NCBI RefSeq assembly: GCF_003363135.1
Contig: NZ_QRBB01000001.1
Coordinates: forward strand, 2,268,501-2,332,500
Reading direction: 5' to 3'
Source: Alteriqipengyuania lutimaris
GTDB taxonomy: Bacteria; Pseudomonadota; Alphaproteobacteria; Sphingomonadales; Sphingomonadaceae
DNA length: 64,000 nucleotides
Shown here: positions 11,852 to 21,418 of the stretch, piece after piece
Layout of the letters: each line of letters starts with the position of its first letter
Position numbering within the stretch: position 1 is the stretch's first letter
Notes under the pieces: generated by a model
Databases searched by the model: none
Told to the model about the DNA's origin: nothing
Seen by the model: the letters and a program-made list of their open reading frames with translations, nothing else
Position numbers and translations under genes: made by a program

Positions 11852-12496
11852 TCAGCGCCGGAACCGGCGCAGCGCCTGCACGACCCCGGTCGCAATCAGA
11901 AGCTGGGCGATGTAATAGGTCGGCCAGACGAGGAGGTCGGGCAGCGGGGCCAGGTCCACCGGCCCCATGCGGCTGAAGATGAGCCAGTCGGAGATCACGA
12001 ACAGCAGCGCCCCCAGGCCCACACGCCATTGCGGAAACAGGCTGAGCCATGCCGCCATCGCCATCGCGCCGAGGCCGAGCGCGTATAGGCCAATGGTCCA
12101 TTCTCCGGACAACAGCCACGAGACCACAGGGACGGTCACTAGCAGGATGACCACGCCCCATGTCCGCGCCACGCTCGGTTCGGGCCTCGAATACCTTCGG
12201 TAGAACAAGACCGCGACGATATGGCTCGCCAGGAAGGCGGCCCCGCCTGCCGCCAGCGAGACCTCGATGATCGCATCGCCCAGCGCCGCCAGCGCGAGCG
12301 CCAGCACGAACAGCCCCGCCCTCAGTCCCCGGGTTCGCTGAGCGGCATACACCGCGAGGAAGCCGACCGCAGAGGCCTTGATGAGGATCAGCCACAGGCC
12401 GCCGACCGCGGTCTGATCGAGAAACGGCGTGGCAATACCCGCCAGCAAACTCAGCGCGAGCCATGGGCGATGCTGGACGAGAGCGCGGCGTGACAT
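11852..12496 (-). CDS. YhhN-family integral membrane protein (lysoplasmalogenase-like)
   Basis: 214 residues, almost entirely hydrophobic, with about eight predicted membrane segments. The pattern LALAALGDAIIE, then FLASHIVAVLFYRRY, and near the end VISDWLIFSRM with PTYYIAQLLIATG, matches the YhhN/TMEM86 family; the Asp in GDAIIE and SDWLI and the His in ASHIV are its conserved polar residues. Eukaryotic members hydrolyse lysoplasmalogens; the bacterial substrate is unclear. ATG 12496 is preferred because the 29 extra residues of the longer frame are not hydrophobic. It is divergent from trmFO, 80 bp away. Confidence 0.85.
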   Translation of the reverse strand: MSRRALVQHRPWLALSLLAGIATPFLDQTAVGGLWLILIKASAVGFLAVYAAQRTRGLRAGLFVLALALAALGDAIIEVSLAAGGAAFLASHIVAVLFYRRYSRPEPSVARTWGVVILLVTVPVVSWLLSGEWTIGLYALGLGAMAMAAWLSLFPQWRVGLGALLFVISDWLIFSRMGPVDLAPLPDLLVWPTYYIAQLLIATGVVQALRRFRR

Positions 12497-12576
12497 GGAC
12501 GCGGCGTCTAACGCGCCGATGATCCACTCGCTAGCTTGCTTTGAATTTTGTGCGCGAGCGCTTAGGTGCGCTGGCA

Positions 12577-13944
12577 ATGGCACATGACGTACACATCATC
12601 GGCGGCGGCCTCGCAGGGAGCGAGGCGGCATGGCAACTTGCGCAGGCGGGGCTGAAGGTGCGCCTGTCCGAAATGCGGGGCAGCGGCGAGATGACGCCCG
12701 CGCACCAGACCGACGGGCTGGCCGAGCTGGTCTGCTCCAACTCCTTCCGCTCCGACGACAGCGACAAGAACGCGGTCGGCCTGCTGCACGACGAGATGCG
12801 CAGGCTCGATTCGATCGTCATGACGGCGGGCGAGAAGGCCCGCGTTCCCGCCGGATCGGCAATGGCGGTCGACCGCGATGTGTTCTCCGAAGAGGTCGAG
12901 CGCAGGCTCGCCAACCACCCCAATGTCGAGGTCGTGCGGGAGCGGGTCGACACCTTGCCCGACGCAGGCCTCACCATCGTCGCGACCGGCCCGCTCACCG
13001 CGAAGACGCTGGCAGGCAGCATCGTCGAGGCGACCGGCGAAGACCGGCTCGCCTTCTTCGATGCCATCGCGCCGATCGTGCACCGCGACTCGATCGACAT
13101 GAGCAAGTGCTGGATCCAGAGCCGCTGGAACAAGCGGACCGAGGCCAGCAACGAGGATGGCGACTACATCAATTGCCCCATGACGAAGGAGCAGTACGAG
13201 ATTTTCGTGCAGGCGCTGGTCGACGGCGAGAAGACCGAGTTCAAGGAATGGGAGGCGGACACCCCCTATTTCGACGGCTGCATGCCGATCGAGGTGATGG
13301 CGGAACGCGGGATCGAGACGCTGCGCTACGGCCCGATGAAGGGGGTCGGGCTCGACAACCCCTACGACACCACCGAAGAACACCCTCAGGGCCGCTGGCC
13401 CTATGCGGTCGTCCAGCTGCGGCAGGACAACAAGCTGGGAACGCTGTGGAACATGGTCGGCTTCCAGACCAAGCTCAAATACGGCGCGCAGGTGGAGCTT
13501 TTCCGCACAATCCCGGGGCTCGAGAATGCCGAATTCGCGCGGCTCGGCGGGCTGCACCGCAACACCTTCATCAACTCGCCGCTGGTGCTCGACCGGCAAC
13601 TGCGGCTCAAGAATGCAGGCCATATCCGTTTCGCCGGTCAGATCACGGGGTGCGAAGGCTATGTCGAAAGCTCGGCCGTGGGACTTATGGCCGGGCTGAT
13701 GGCCGCCGCCGAATTTCGCGGCGAGGACTGGACCCCGCCCCCGCGCACCACCGCTTTGGGCGCGCTGCTCAGCCACGTGACCGGCGATGCCGAGGCCGCG
13801 ACCTTCCAGCCCATGAACGTCAATTTCGGGCTTTTCCCCCCGCTCCACGAGGTGAAGAAGAAGCAGCGCAAGGAAGCCTATACCAGCCGCGCCAAGGCGG
13901 ACCTGGGCGAGTGGCTAACGGCGCGCGAGCGTGTGCCCGCCTAG
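12577..13944 (+). CDS. trmFO: Methylenetetrahydrofolate--tRNA-(uracil-5-)-methyltransferase TrmFO
   Basis: Folate/FAD-dependent enzyme that makes m5U54 in the tRNA T-loop. The FAD-binding glycine motif [18 protein letters not shown] starts the protein, followed by [11 protein letters not shown] (family Cys motif) and the C-terminal [20 protein letters not shown]. Length, 455 residues from the ATG at 12577, is normal; a TTG frame extension to 12541 is not conserved-looking. Its TAG stop shares the CTAG tetranucleotide with the stop of the convergent EF-hand gene. Confidence 0.96.
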   Translation: MAHDVHIIGGGLAGSEAAWQLAQAGLKVRLSEMRGSGEMTPAHQTDGLAELVCSNSFRSDDSDKNAVGLLHDEMRRLDSIVMTAGEKARVPAGSAMAVDRDVFSEEVERRLANHPNVEVVRERVDTLPDAGLTIVATGPLTAKTLAGSIVEATGEDRLAFFDAIAPIVHRDSIDMSKCWIQSRWNKRTEASNEDGDYINCPMTKEQYEIFVQALVDGEKTEFKEWEADTPYFDGCMPIEVMAERGIETLRYGPMKGVGLDNPYDTTEEHPQGRWPYAVVQLRQDNKLGTLWNMVGFQTKLKYGAQVELFRTIPGLENAEFARLGGLHRNTFINSPLVLDRQLRLKNAGHIRFAGQITGCEGYVESSAVGLMAGLMAAAEFRGEDWTPPPRTTALGALLSHVTGDAEAATFQPMNVNFGLFPPLHEVKKKQRKEAYTSRAKADLGEWLTARERVPA

Positions 13945-14417
13945 CAGTTGCAACGCGGCCTGGCCGCACGCCTGGGCGCGGTGGTCGCGAATTCGGCCTG
14001 GTCGAGCGTTCGGTCGCCATCGGCATCGGCGCCGTCGAACTTGTCTGCGGTGGTCACCGCCCATTCCTCGAAAGTCAGCAGATTGTTGCCGTCCTTGTCG
14101 AGCTTGCGGAACGCATTGGTACGGGTCGAGAGCATCTCGTTGCGCGTGATCTTGAGATCGCGATTGCGATCGTAGCGGAAGAAGCGCCGCTGCTCGCGGG
14201 TCAGCTCGGTTGCCTGCGGTGGCGCCGGCCCAGTCAGGTCGTCGGCGTCTGCTTGCGGCAGGTCGGCTTCGCCAGAGGTCTCGACCGGCTCGGGCAAAGG
14301 AGGCGGCGCGGCCTGTTCCACCTGCGCCCTTCCCTGCCACCAGAAGATTCCAACGCCGGCGAGCGCAAGGCCGAGCACCGCACCCAGCACCAAACGATCC
14401 AGCCCCTGCCCCTTCAC
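13941..14417 (-). CDS. Membrane-anchored EF-hand calcium-binding protein
   Basis: 158 residues. A short basic N-terminus is followed by one membrane segment (about residues 8-26), a Pro/Glu-rich linker, then three EF-hand-like loops: [13 protein letters not shown] (first, imperfect), [14 protein letters not shown] and [14 protein letters not shown] (both canonical DxDxxxxxxxxE-type). The C-terminus is Arg/Cys-rich and ends CNC. The calcium-binding domain is expected in the periplasm. Function is unknown; it overlaps trmFO tail-to-tail by four bases and precedes no obvious partner. Confidence 0.85.
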   Translation of the reverse strand: MKGQGLDRLVLGAVLGLALAGVGIFWWQGRAQVEQAAPPPLPEPVETSGEADLPQADADDLTGPAPPQATELTREQRRFFRYDRNRDLKITRNEMLSTRTNAFRKLDKDGNNLLTFEEWAVTTADKFDGADADGDRTLDQAEFATTAPRRAARPRCNC

Positions 14418-14438
14418 ACGCGCCTCCCTGCGGCCCCA

Positions 14439-15125
14439 CTAGCGCCCTAGCATACCCGCGCGCACCGCGGCGAGAAAGTCGCCGCCGCTCCCAAGGATCG
14501 GGCGAGCGTGTGCAAGACTGCGCCGACCGAGTACACCGAGCACCACAAAAGGCCGCAAGACGCGGGGAAGAGGCGGTTGGCCCTGGGCGAGCAGGCTCTG
14601 GCTATGCGCCAGCGCGCGGACGCGTTCGGCATCCTCGGCCGAGGAGCAATTCTGCGCCAGATCGGCATAGGACCAGAGCAACCCGGCATGGTCGGGAACC
14701 GGCGGCTCCGGTTCGCCCAGAGACTCGGCGGCGACGGCCCACGCATCTGCACGTCCTTCGGCAAACGCCCTGATCGCATCGTCGGTCAAGCGCCCTTCCG
14801 CCAGCAGTGCCTCCCACCCGTCGACCATCGTACCGAGCTGGGAAACATCGCCGTTCCATGCCGCCAGCCGCGCCAGCAGCGGCTCGCCCTTTGGCCAGTG
14901 CGCCGGATATTGCGCGAACCGGTCGCGCCACCACGCCAGCTTCATCTGCGCGATGATCGGCTCGCTCGCTTGCCGGGTCGCATCGGCGAGACGGCGGTCG
15001 AGCGTGAACAGGTCCTCGAAGATGGGCCGGTCCTTCGCCCGCGCGTAGGCCAGCGCCAGCGTGATTGCGGGATCGTGCGTTAAACCTGCGCTCGGGAGAA
15101 TTTCGTCGCTTGCCACCTGCCGCAC
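14439..15125 (-). CDS. Degenerate squalene/phytoene synthase-family protein
   Basis: 228 residues from a GTG start with no clear Shine-Dalgarno sequence. The segment EPIIAQMKLAWWRDRFAQ closely resembles the QWWRDAL helix found in alphaproteobacterial members of the squalene/phytoene synthase and NDUFAF6 group, and the all-helical layout fits. The aspartate-rich prenyl-diphosphate motifs (DxxxD/DDxxD) of true synthases are missing, so catalysis is unlikely. NDUFAF6, a non-catalytic relative, assists complex I assembly, which offers one speculative role. Spacing to the EF-hand gene is 21 bp, on the same strand. Confidence 0.65.
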   Translation of the reverse strand: MRQVASDEILPSAGLTHDPAITLALAYARAKDRPIFEDLFTLDRRLADATRQASEPIIAQMKLAWWRDRFAQYPAHWPKGEPLLARLAAWNGDVSQLGTMVDGWEALLAEGRLTDDAIRAFAEGRADAWAVAAESLGEPEPPVPDHAGLLWSYADLAQNCSSAEDAERVRALAHSQSLLAQGQPPLPRVLRPFVVLGVLGRRSLAHARPILGSGGDFLAAVRAGMLGR

Positions 15126-15259
15126 ATGCGCAGGTCTTAACCTCGCTTCAACCCTGATCCGTCAAATGGGCCTAACCGTTCCTGCTGTATGGTGCGGAAG
15201 GAAGTGGGTTGCGCGCGATGCGGCACCCGGGCGTAACGATGACGGGAACAAGGGCAGGC

Positions 15260-16999
15260 ATGAACTTTCTGACGCGTCTGCGCCGCGACACGAGGGGCAA
15301 CACGCTCGCGATCGCCGCGGCCGCGATGGTCCCGCTCATCGGGATCGTCGGCGGCGCAGTCGACATGAGCCGCATCTACATCGTCAAGACTAGGCTTCAG
15401 CACGCCTGCGACGCGGGCGCTCTGGCGGGCCGCAAGGCGATGGGCAGCGGACAGTGGAGCCAGGCGAACTTTGCTGCGCGAGATGCGGCGGAGAAGTTCT
15501 TCGACGCCAACATCGCGCAAGACGCCTACGGCGCGGAAGACATCACGCGCACCTTCACGGAAAGCGCGGGCAGGGTCACGGGCACGGCCACGGCAGATCT
15601 TCCGATGAGCCTGATGCGCATCTTCGGCATCGGAGAGAGCACGCCGTCGGTCACGTGCGATGCGGAAATGCGCCTGCCCAACACGGACATCATGTTCGTG
15701 CTCGATGTGACCGGGTCGATGAACGATCCGATCCCCGGGGAGAGCACGAGGAAGATCGATGCACTGAAGACCTCGGTCAAATGCTTTTATGAGATCGTGG
15801 CTCGGCGCGACACCACCGCGAACTGCGCCACTGGTACGCCCACCGGCGGAACGAGCAGCGACGTGCAGATCCGCTTCGGCTTCGTGCCCTACAACACCAA
15901 CGTGAACGTCGGCCGCCTGCTGCCGGCTTCCTACTTCAAGAATAGCCACAACTATCAGACGCGCATCACGACGAAAGAATACGGACCCTGGGGTGCGTGG
16001 TCCGATACCGGATTTATTTCCTGCGGGCAGCGGAATACGTGGACGGAAGAATACGACTATGTCGGGTATGCTTGGTGGAACGGTAAATGCCAGTACAACA
16101 AGCGCGAACGGACCGCCGCAAAGTACACATACGATCAGTTCACCGTCGATGTGAGCGGCTTCAAGACCGGCGAGAGAGACAGCGCGACGGTGAAGATCGG
16201 CAATAGCTTCACGCGTACGGTCGACTGGCCGGGCTGTATCGAGGAGCGGCAGACCGTTCGCTCGGGAAATTACTGGCCGATCCCCGCAGGAGCGTATGAT
16301 CTCCAGATCGACGAACTGCCGACGGACGATGCGAGGCGCTGGGCCCCCGCCCTGCCCGATTTGATCTATACCCGTGGTTCGACCAGCGCCACGCGGTCGC
16401 AGGATTTCGACAGGAAACAGATCAAAAACACGACGGCCGAGTATGCACAGCCTTCCGATAACTGTCCAACGGAAGCGGTAAAGCTTCAGGAGTGGGATGC
16501 GGCGAGCGGCTTTGAGTCCTATGTCGACGGCCTCTCGACCAGAGGGAACACCTATCACGATATCGGCTTGCTATGGGGCGCACGCCTCCTGTCGGCCAAC
16601 GGCATTTTCAAGTCGGAGAACGAACTGACCCCCAAGGGTGGCGAAATCGACCGGCACCTGATCTTCATGACCGACGGTGATACGGTCGCGAACAACTACG
16701 ACTACACCGCCTACGGGGTCGGCTGGTACGATCAGCGCACGACCACCGGAAACGACTACAATCACCAGGTGAATGCCCGTTTCGATGCGTTGTGCGACGA
16801 AATCAAGAACCTGACGCCGCGCGGCATCACCTTGTGGGTCGTGTCCTTCGGCGACGGCACGAACGGGGTGACCAAGAATCGTCTCGAAGGCTGTGCGACG
16901 GGCGATACCTATTATTTCCACGCGGCCGATTCGGCGCAGTTGCAGCAGACCTTCAAGCGCATCGCCGACGACATCTCGCAGCTGAGGCTGACCCGTTGA
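15260..16999 (+). CDS. TadG-like pilus-assembly protein with von Willebrand A domain
   Basis: 579 residues from the ATG at 15260. The N-terminus RDTRGNTLAIAAAAMVPLIGIVGG is the TadG/TadE-type anchor (prepilin-like membrane helix, residues 13-35). A split VWA domain follows: the MIDAS metal motif DVTGS (Asp149, Thr151, Ser153) and, much later, HLIFMTDGDT. Between them is a long Tyr/Trp/Cys-rich insertion (about residues 230-400). The protein should sit on the outer face of the inner membrane with a surface or periplasmic VWA domain. It overlaps the next gene by four bases. Other tad machinery genes (tadA, B, C, rcpA) are not in the window. Alternative starts lie at 15209, 15218 and 15239. Confidence 0.88.
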   Translation: MNFLTRLRRDTRGNTLAIAAAAMVPLIGIVGGAVDMSRIYIVKTRLQHACDAGALAGRKAMGSGQWSQANFAARDAAEKFFDANIAQDAYGAEDITRTFTESAGRVTGTATADLPMSLMRIFGIGESTPSVTCDAEMRLPNTDIMFVLDVTGSMNDPIPGESTRKIDALKTSVKCFYEIVARRDTTANCATGTPTGGTSSDVQIRFGFVPYNTNVNVGRLLPASYFKNSHNYQTRITTKEYGPWGAWSDTGFISCGQRNTWTEEYDYVGYAWWNGKCQYNKRERTAAKYTYDQFTVDVSGFKTGERDSATVKIGNSFTRTVDWPGCIEERQTVRSGNYWPIPAGAYDLQIDELPTDDARRWAPALPDLIYTRGSTSATRSQDFDRKQIKNTTAEYAQPSDNCPTEAVKLQEWDAASGFESYVDGLSTRGNTYHDIGLLWGARLLSANGIFKSENELTPKGGEIDRHLIFMTDGDTVANNYDYTAYGVGWYDQRTTTGNDYNHQVNARFDALCDEIKNLTPRGITLWVVSFGDGTNGVTKNRLEGCATGDTYYFHAADSAQLQQTFKRIADDISQLRLTR

Positions 17000-17610
17000 C
17001 GCTGTCGATGATCCTTGCCCGCCTTCGCGACGACCGCAACGGCGCGACGCTGATCGAATTCGCGATCGTCGCGCCGGTGCTATGTCTGATGGTCATGGGG
17101 GCATTCGATGTGGCGCATTCGCTGTACCTGCGCACCGTGACCGAAGGGATCATGCAGAAGGCAGGCCGCGACTCCTCGCTCGAAACGAGCTCGGCCGCCA
17201 GCGCCCAGAATGCGCTGGACAAGAAGGTGAAGGACCAGGTTCGCATTCTGGTCAAGGATGCCGAGATCGAAACGGTCCGCCGGTACTACCGCAGCTTTGC
17301 CGAGGCCAAGGAGGCCAAGCCCGAAGAGTTCAACGACAGCGACAGCAACGGTCGTTGCAATGACGGCGAAGCCTACGAGGACGCCAATGGCAACAACATG
17401 TGGGACGCTGACGGCGGCAATCAGGGACAGGGCGGCGCGAAAGATGCGGTCTACTACACCGTGATCGTCAAGTACGATGCACTCTTCCCGTTATGGTCGA
17501 TGATCGGCCGGAGCCAGCAAAGAACGGTGACCGCATCCACGATCCTGCGCAACCAGCCCTATAACGACCAGGGCACCTACGCAGCGCCGGTCTGGAAAAA
17601 CTGCACATGA
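16996..17610 (+). CDS. TadE-family pseudopilin with acidic, calcium-loop-like insertion
   Basis: 204 residues. The start is TTG at 16996, overlapping the previous stop (TTGA) and placed 8 bases after GAGG (16984-16987); ATG 17008 has no well-spaced Shine-Dalgarno. The prepilin-like motif NGATLIEFAIVAPVL, with the conserved Glu21, leads into one membrane helix. Residues 114-141 are strikingly acidic and Asn/Gly-rich (DSDSNGRCNDGE, DANGNNMWDADGG), reminiscent of dockerin or EF-type calcium loops. This is unusual for TadE. It is translationally coupled to both neighbours. Confidence 0.85.
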   Translation: MTLSMILARLRDDRNGATLIEFAIVAPVLCLMVMGAFDVAHSLYLRTVTEGIMQKAGRDSSLETSSAASAQNALDKKVKDQVRILVKDAEIETVRRYYRSFAEAKEAKPEEFNDSDSNGRCNDGEAYEDANGNNMWDADGGNQGQGGAKDAVYYTVIVKYDALFPLWSMIGRSQQRTVTASTILRNQPYNDQGTYAAPVWKNCT

Positions 17611-18386
17611 TAGTATCGATCGCCCGCACTCTGCGCACGATGCGAGAGATCGCGCACGACCGCACGGGTCTCGCGCTGGTCGAATTCGCCCTCGCGCTGC
17701 CCCTGCTCCTCACACTCTCGCTAACCGGAGCGGAATTGGCGAACTACATCACCACGCGGATGCGACTGAGCCAGCTGGCGCTGCACCTGGCGGACAATGC
17801 CGCGCGCGTCGGCGTCGGCGGCGCGCGCGAGGCGAAGAAGGTCTACGAATCCGATATCCACGATTTGATGGACGGGGCGGAACTGCAGGCAGGCAGCCTC
17901 GACCTGTACGAGCAGGGCCGGATCGTCATCACCAGTCTGGAGCCCATGACCGGAGCCAATCCGCAGAACAAGGCGCGTATCCGCTGGCAGCGATGCAAAG
18001 GCGAAAAGAGCTACGATTCGCCCTACGACGACAAGACCACCAACCTCGACGGAATAGGCCCCAGCGACCGGCAGGCCATGGTGCAGCCCGATGGCGTGAC
18101 CATGTTCGTGGAAGTCTACTACGAGTATCGCCCGCTGGTATCGAGCGAGCTGGTGCCCGCGATCGAGATCAGCGAAATCGCATCGATGATGGTGCGCGAA
18201 CGGCGCGATACCGGAGGCGCAAACGACGGGCTCTATCCCGTCAATGGCGTCGCACCGGCGACGTGCGCAGCGCCGTCGCCGGGTCCCTCACCCACGCCGA
18301 CTCCGACGCCCACCGATCCTTACAATGACAATGCCGCGTCCGGCGTGTGCCACACGACGAAGAAAGACGGCTATCACTGTCACTGA
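17607..18386 (+). CDS. TadE/TadF-like pseudopilin with Pro/Thr linker and His/Cys tail
   Basis: 259 residues, ATGA-overlapped with the preceding gene. The prepilin-type segment DRTGLALVEFALALPLLLTL (conserved Glu in LVEFA) is followed by a periplasmic domain. The C-terminus departs from the family: a Pro/Thr/Ser linker of alternating P-T residues (about 222-238) and a terminal Cys/His cluster GVCHTTKKDGYHCH, which resembles YHYH-type motifs and could bind a metal or act as a surface-exposed tag. It is the last gene of the three-gene set; pdhB is convergent. Confidence 0.83.
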   Translation: MIVSIARTLRTMREIAHDRTGLALVEFALALPLLLTLSLTGAELANYITTRMRLSQLALHLADNAARVGVGGAREAKKVYESDIHDLMDGAELQAGSLDLYEQGRIVITSLEPMTGANPQNKARIRWQRCKGEKSYDSPYDDKTTNLDGIGPSDRQAMVQPDGVTMFVEVYYEYRPLVSSELVPAIEISEIASMMVRERRDTGGANDGLYPVNGVAPATCAAPSPGPSPTPTPTPTDPYNDNAASGVCHTTKKDGYHCH

Positions 18387-18428
18387 CGCGTCGATGGCGG
18401 GGATCGGCACCCGAGCCGATCCGCCACC

Positions 18429-19844
18429 TTATTCCTCGACGTAGCAGACCTTCTTGACCGCCTTCACGATGGCGTCGGTGTCGATCAGCGCTATTGCTTC
18501 CAGGTTCGCCGCATAGGGCAGCGGGACGTCGGCATTGGTCACGCGGGTCACCGGCGCATCGAGGTGGTCGAAGCCCTCCTCCATGCAGATCGCCACGATC
18601 TCGCTGGCGATCGAGCAGGTCGCCCAGCCTTCTTCCGCCACGACCATGCGGTTGGTCTTCTTCAGGCTTTCGAGCACTGTTTCACGGTCGAGCGGGCGTA
18701 GCGTGCGCAGGTCGATGACCTCCGCCTCGATCCCCTGCCCGGCCAGCTCTTCGGCGGCTTCCAGCGCCAGACCCACCGCGATCGAATAGGACACGATGGT
18801 CACATCGATGCCTTCGCGCATGATCCGCGCCTTGCCGATGGGCAGAACGTAGTCGTCCATGTCGGGCACGTCGAAACTGCGCCCGTAGACGAGCTCGTTC
18901 TCGAGGAAAACGACCGGATCCTCGCTGCGGATCGCTGCCTTGAGCAGCCCCTTCGCATCGGCCGCGTCATAGGGCGCGATCACGACGAGGCCCGGCACGC
19001 TCGCATACCAGGGGCCGTAGTTCTGGCTGTGCTGCGCCGCCACGCGCGCCGCCGCTCCATTGGGGCCGCGGAACACGATCGGGCAGCGCATCTGGCCACC
19101 GCTCATGTAGTTGGTCTTGGCCGCCGAGTTCACGATGTGGTCGATCGCCTGCATCGCGAAGTTGAAGGTCATGAACTCGACGATGGGTCTGAGGCCCCCC
19201 ATCGCGGCCCCCGTGCCAAGCCCGGCAAAGCCGTATTCGGTAATCGGCGTATCGACCACGCGCTTGGCGCCGAACTCGTCCAGCAGGCCCTGCGTCACCT
19301 TGTAGGCGCCCTGGTACTCGGCGACTTCCTCGCCCATCACGAAGACGCGTTCGTCACGGCGCATTTCCTCGGCCATCGCATCGCGAAGCGCCTCGCGCAC
19401 GCTGGTCGAGACCATTTCGGTGCCTTCGGGGATCGCGGGATCGCTGGCGGGAGAGCGGGTCGGCTTGGCCGGCGCATCGCTGGTCGCTTCGGCTTCGGAC
19501 GGCTCGCGGCCGACATCCTTGCCCTCGCCCGGCACATCGTCGACCTCTTCGGACGCCTCTTCCGACTTTGCGGCGGGCGCTTCGACATCGCCGACGTTCT
19601 CGCCCTCTTCCGCCATCATCGCGATGACGGTGCCAACGGCGACGCCTTCGGTGCCCTCATCGACGAGGATCTTCGCCAGCGTACCTTCGTCGACCGCTTC
19701 GAATTCCATGGTCGCCTTGTCGGTTTCGATCTCGGCGATGATGTCGCCGATCTCGACCTTGTCGCCTTCGGACTTGAGCCACTTGGCAAGAGTGCCTTCC
19801 TCCATCGTGGGAGAAAGCGCGGGCATCTTCAGTTCGGTCGCCAT
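18429..19844 (-). CDS. pdhB: Pyruvate dehydrogenase E1 beta subunit with N-terminal lipoyl domain
   Basis: 471 residues. Residues 1-80 form a biotinyl-lipoyl domain with the lipoylated Lys in [13 protein letters not shown]. An acidic Ala/Glu/Pro linker follows (about 83-140), then the transketolase-type E1-beta domain ([49 protein letters not shown]). A lipoyl domain on E1-beta is typical of several alphaproteobacteria. It works with PdhA to decarboxylate pyruvate; the E2 and E3 genes are not in the window. It follows pdhA by 3 bp. Confidence 0.96.
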   Translation of the reverse strand: MATELKMPALSPTMEEGTLAKWLKSEGDKVEIGDIIAEIETDKATMEFEAVDEGTLAKILVDEGTEGVAVGTVIAMMAEEGENVGDVEAPAAKSEEASEEVDDVPGEGKDVGREPSEAEATSDAPAKPTRSPASDPAIPEGTEMVSTSVREALRDAMAEEMRRDERVFVMGEEVAEYQGAYKVTQGLLDEFGAKRVVDTPITEYGFAGLGTGAAMGGLRPIVEFMTFNFAMQAIDHIVNSAAKTNYMSGGQMRCPIVFRGPNGAAARVAAQHSQNYGPWYASVPGLVVIAPYDAADAKGLLKAAIRSEDPVVFLENELVYGRSFDVPDMDDYVLPIGKARIMREGIDVTIVSYSIAVGLALEAAEELAGQGIEAEVIDLRTLRPLDRETVLESLKKTNRMVVAEEGWATCSIASEIVAICMEEGFDHLDAPVTRVTNADVPLPYAANLEAIALIDTDAIVKAVKKVCYVEE

Positions 19845-19847
19845 TGC

Positions 19848-20951
19848 TCAGTACTCCTCCACCAGAACATCGGTGTAGAGTTCGCTGACTTCGGGCTCGG
19901 GCGAATTTTCGGCAAAGTCTGCGGCGTCGGAGACCTGCGCCCGAATGCCCTTGTCGATTTCCTTCAACTCGTCCTCGCTCTTGCCCTTCTCGATCAGCGC
20001 CTTCTTGATCCGCTCGATCGGGTCGTGGTGATCCTTCTGGTCCTGCACTTCCTCGCGGCTGCGATACTTCGCCGGGTCGGACATCGAATGCCCGCGATAG
20101 CGGTAGGTATTGCACTCCATCAGGACCGGGCCATTGCCCTCGCGCACGTGCTTGAACGCCACTTCGGCGGCCTGGCGCACTTCGAGGACGTCCATCCCGT
20201 TCACTTCCATGCCGGGAATGCGGAACGACGTACCGCGGCGGTAGAACCGGGTCTCCGCGCTCGATCGCTTGGTTGCCGTACCCATTGCGTACTGGTTGTC
20301 CTCGACCACGAAGCAGATCGGCAGGTTCCACAATGCGGCCATGTTGAACGCTTCGTAGACCTGGCCCTGGTTCGCGGCGCCATCACCGAAATAGGCGAGC
20401 GTCATGCCGCCGTCTTCGTTGTACTTGTGTGCAAAGGCGAGGCCCGCACCCAGCGGCACCTGCGCGCCGACGATGCCGTGACCGCCGTAGAACTTATGCT
20501 CGGTACTGAACATGTGCATCGAGCCGCCCTTGCCCTTGGAAATGCCGGCCTGACGCCCGGTCAGCTCCGCCATGATGACCTTGGGGTCGAGCCCGTAGGC
20601 GAGCATATGGCCATGATCGCGGTAACCCGTGATCACGCTGTCCCTGTCGTTGTCGAGCGCCGACTGGAGCCCGATCGCGACGGCTTCCTGCCCGATATAG
20701 AGGTGGCAGAAGCCGCCGATCAGGCCGAGGCCATAGAGCTGGCCCGCGCGTTCCTCGAACCGGCGGATCAGCAGCATCTGCTCGTAGAACTTGAGCATCT
20801 GCTCGTCGTTCGCATCGAAGGTCTTGTTCTTCTCGAACGCCTCCTGCAGCGAATTGAGCACGAAATCGGGATCGTCCTGCGCGATCATGCTCTCGGCCTG
20901 CGAGGCCTTCTTGTTCGTGGCTGGTTTTTTCGCGCCGGGTTTCTGGGCCAA
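19848..20951 (-). CDS. pdhA: Pyruvate dehydrogenase E1 alpha subunit
   Basis: 367 residues. The thiamine-diphosphate motif GDGAANQGQVYEAFNMAALWN and the phosphorylation-loop-like region RYRGHSMSDPAKYRSREEV are intact. I assign a TTG start at 20951 because AAGGAG lies 6 bases upstream on the minus strand; the longer frame to 21020 has no such signal and adds unconserved residues. The N-terminus is Lys/Ala-rich as in many alphaproteobacterial PdhA. It forms an operon with pdhB and probably with ftsB upstream. Confidence 0.96.
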   Translation of the reverse strand: MAQKPGAKKPATNKKASQAESMIAQDDPDFVLNSLQEAFEKNKTFDANDEQMLKFYEQMLLIRRFEERAGQLYGLGLIGGFCHLYIGQEAVAIGLQSALDNDRDSVITGYRDHGHMLAYGLDPKVIMAELTGRQAGISKGKGGSMHMFSTEHKFYGGHGIVGAQVPLGAGLAFAHKYNEDGGMTLAYFGDGAANQGQVYEAFNMAALWNLPICFVVEDNQYAMGTATKRSSAETRFYRRGTSFRIPGMEVNGMDVLEVRQAAEVAFKHVREGNGPVLMECNTYRYRGHSMSDPAKYRSREEVQDQKDHHDPIERIKKALIEKGKSEDELKEIDKGIRAQVSDAADFAENSPEPEVSELYTDVLVEEY

Positions 20952-21073
20952 GTGATACTCCTTCGCAGGCTGACGACCGTTTGCGCCAACGCCCATGACG
21001 TAACGTCCGCGCGCATGCAATGGTTGCTAAGGGCGGTGGTGAGCTTCTTGCCGGGATAGGCAAGCCGATCAGG

Positions 21074-21418
21074 TCAGTCGACCGGATCCGTTTCGGGCTT
21101 GGGCAGGATAACCTCGTCGGGATGCACCACGTTGAGGTTTCGGCGCATCATCTCGACGACCATGTCCGGATCGGCATTGTCCGGATCGAGCGCATCGACC
21201 CGCTGGCGCAGGCCTTCGCGCTGTTCTTGCAAGGCTGCGATGCGCGCCTCGCGCTGGGCCAGCGCCTGCGAGGCGTCGCTCCACGCGAAGATGCCGCTCG
21301 GCCCTGCGACCGCCATGCCCCCCATCAGGAGCAGCGCGGCGAGCGCGAGCCCCTGCGTCAGGCGTTCGCGGCGCGCTGCGCGACCCTGTTTGGAAAGTGC
21401 ATTCTTGGAGATGTTCAT
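21074..21418 (-). CDS. ftsB: Septum formation initiator FtsB/DivIC
   Basis: 114 residues: a short basic cytoplasmic N-terminus, one membrane helix (about 22-44), then a coiled coil (QREARIAALQEQREGLRQRV) ending in the family-typical NADPDMVVEMMRRNLNVVHPDEVIL. FtsB joins FtsL and FtsQ in the divisome. The ATG at 21418 gives the normal family length; the longer frame to 21778 overlaps hppD antisense and is rejected. The position just before pdhA is common in alphaproteobacteria. Confidence 0.92.
   Translation of the reverse strand: MNISKNALSKQGRAARRERLTQGLALAALLLMGGMAVAGPSGIFAWSDASQALAQREARIAALQEQREGLRQRVDALDPDNADPDMVVEMMRRNLNVVHPDEVILPKPETDPVD

Noticed and set aside
19029..21059. 676-codon plus-strand frame opposite pdhA and pdhB
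   Set aside because: Antisense shadow of two clear genes, with low-complexity His/Arg/Leu composition and no family match.
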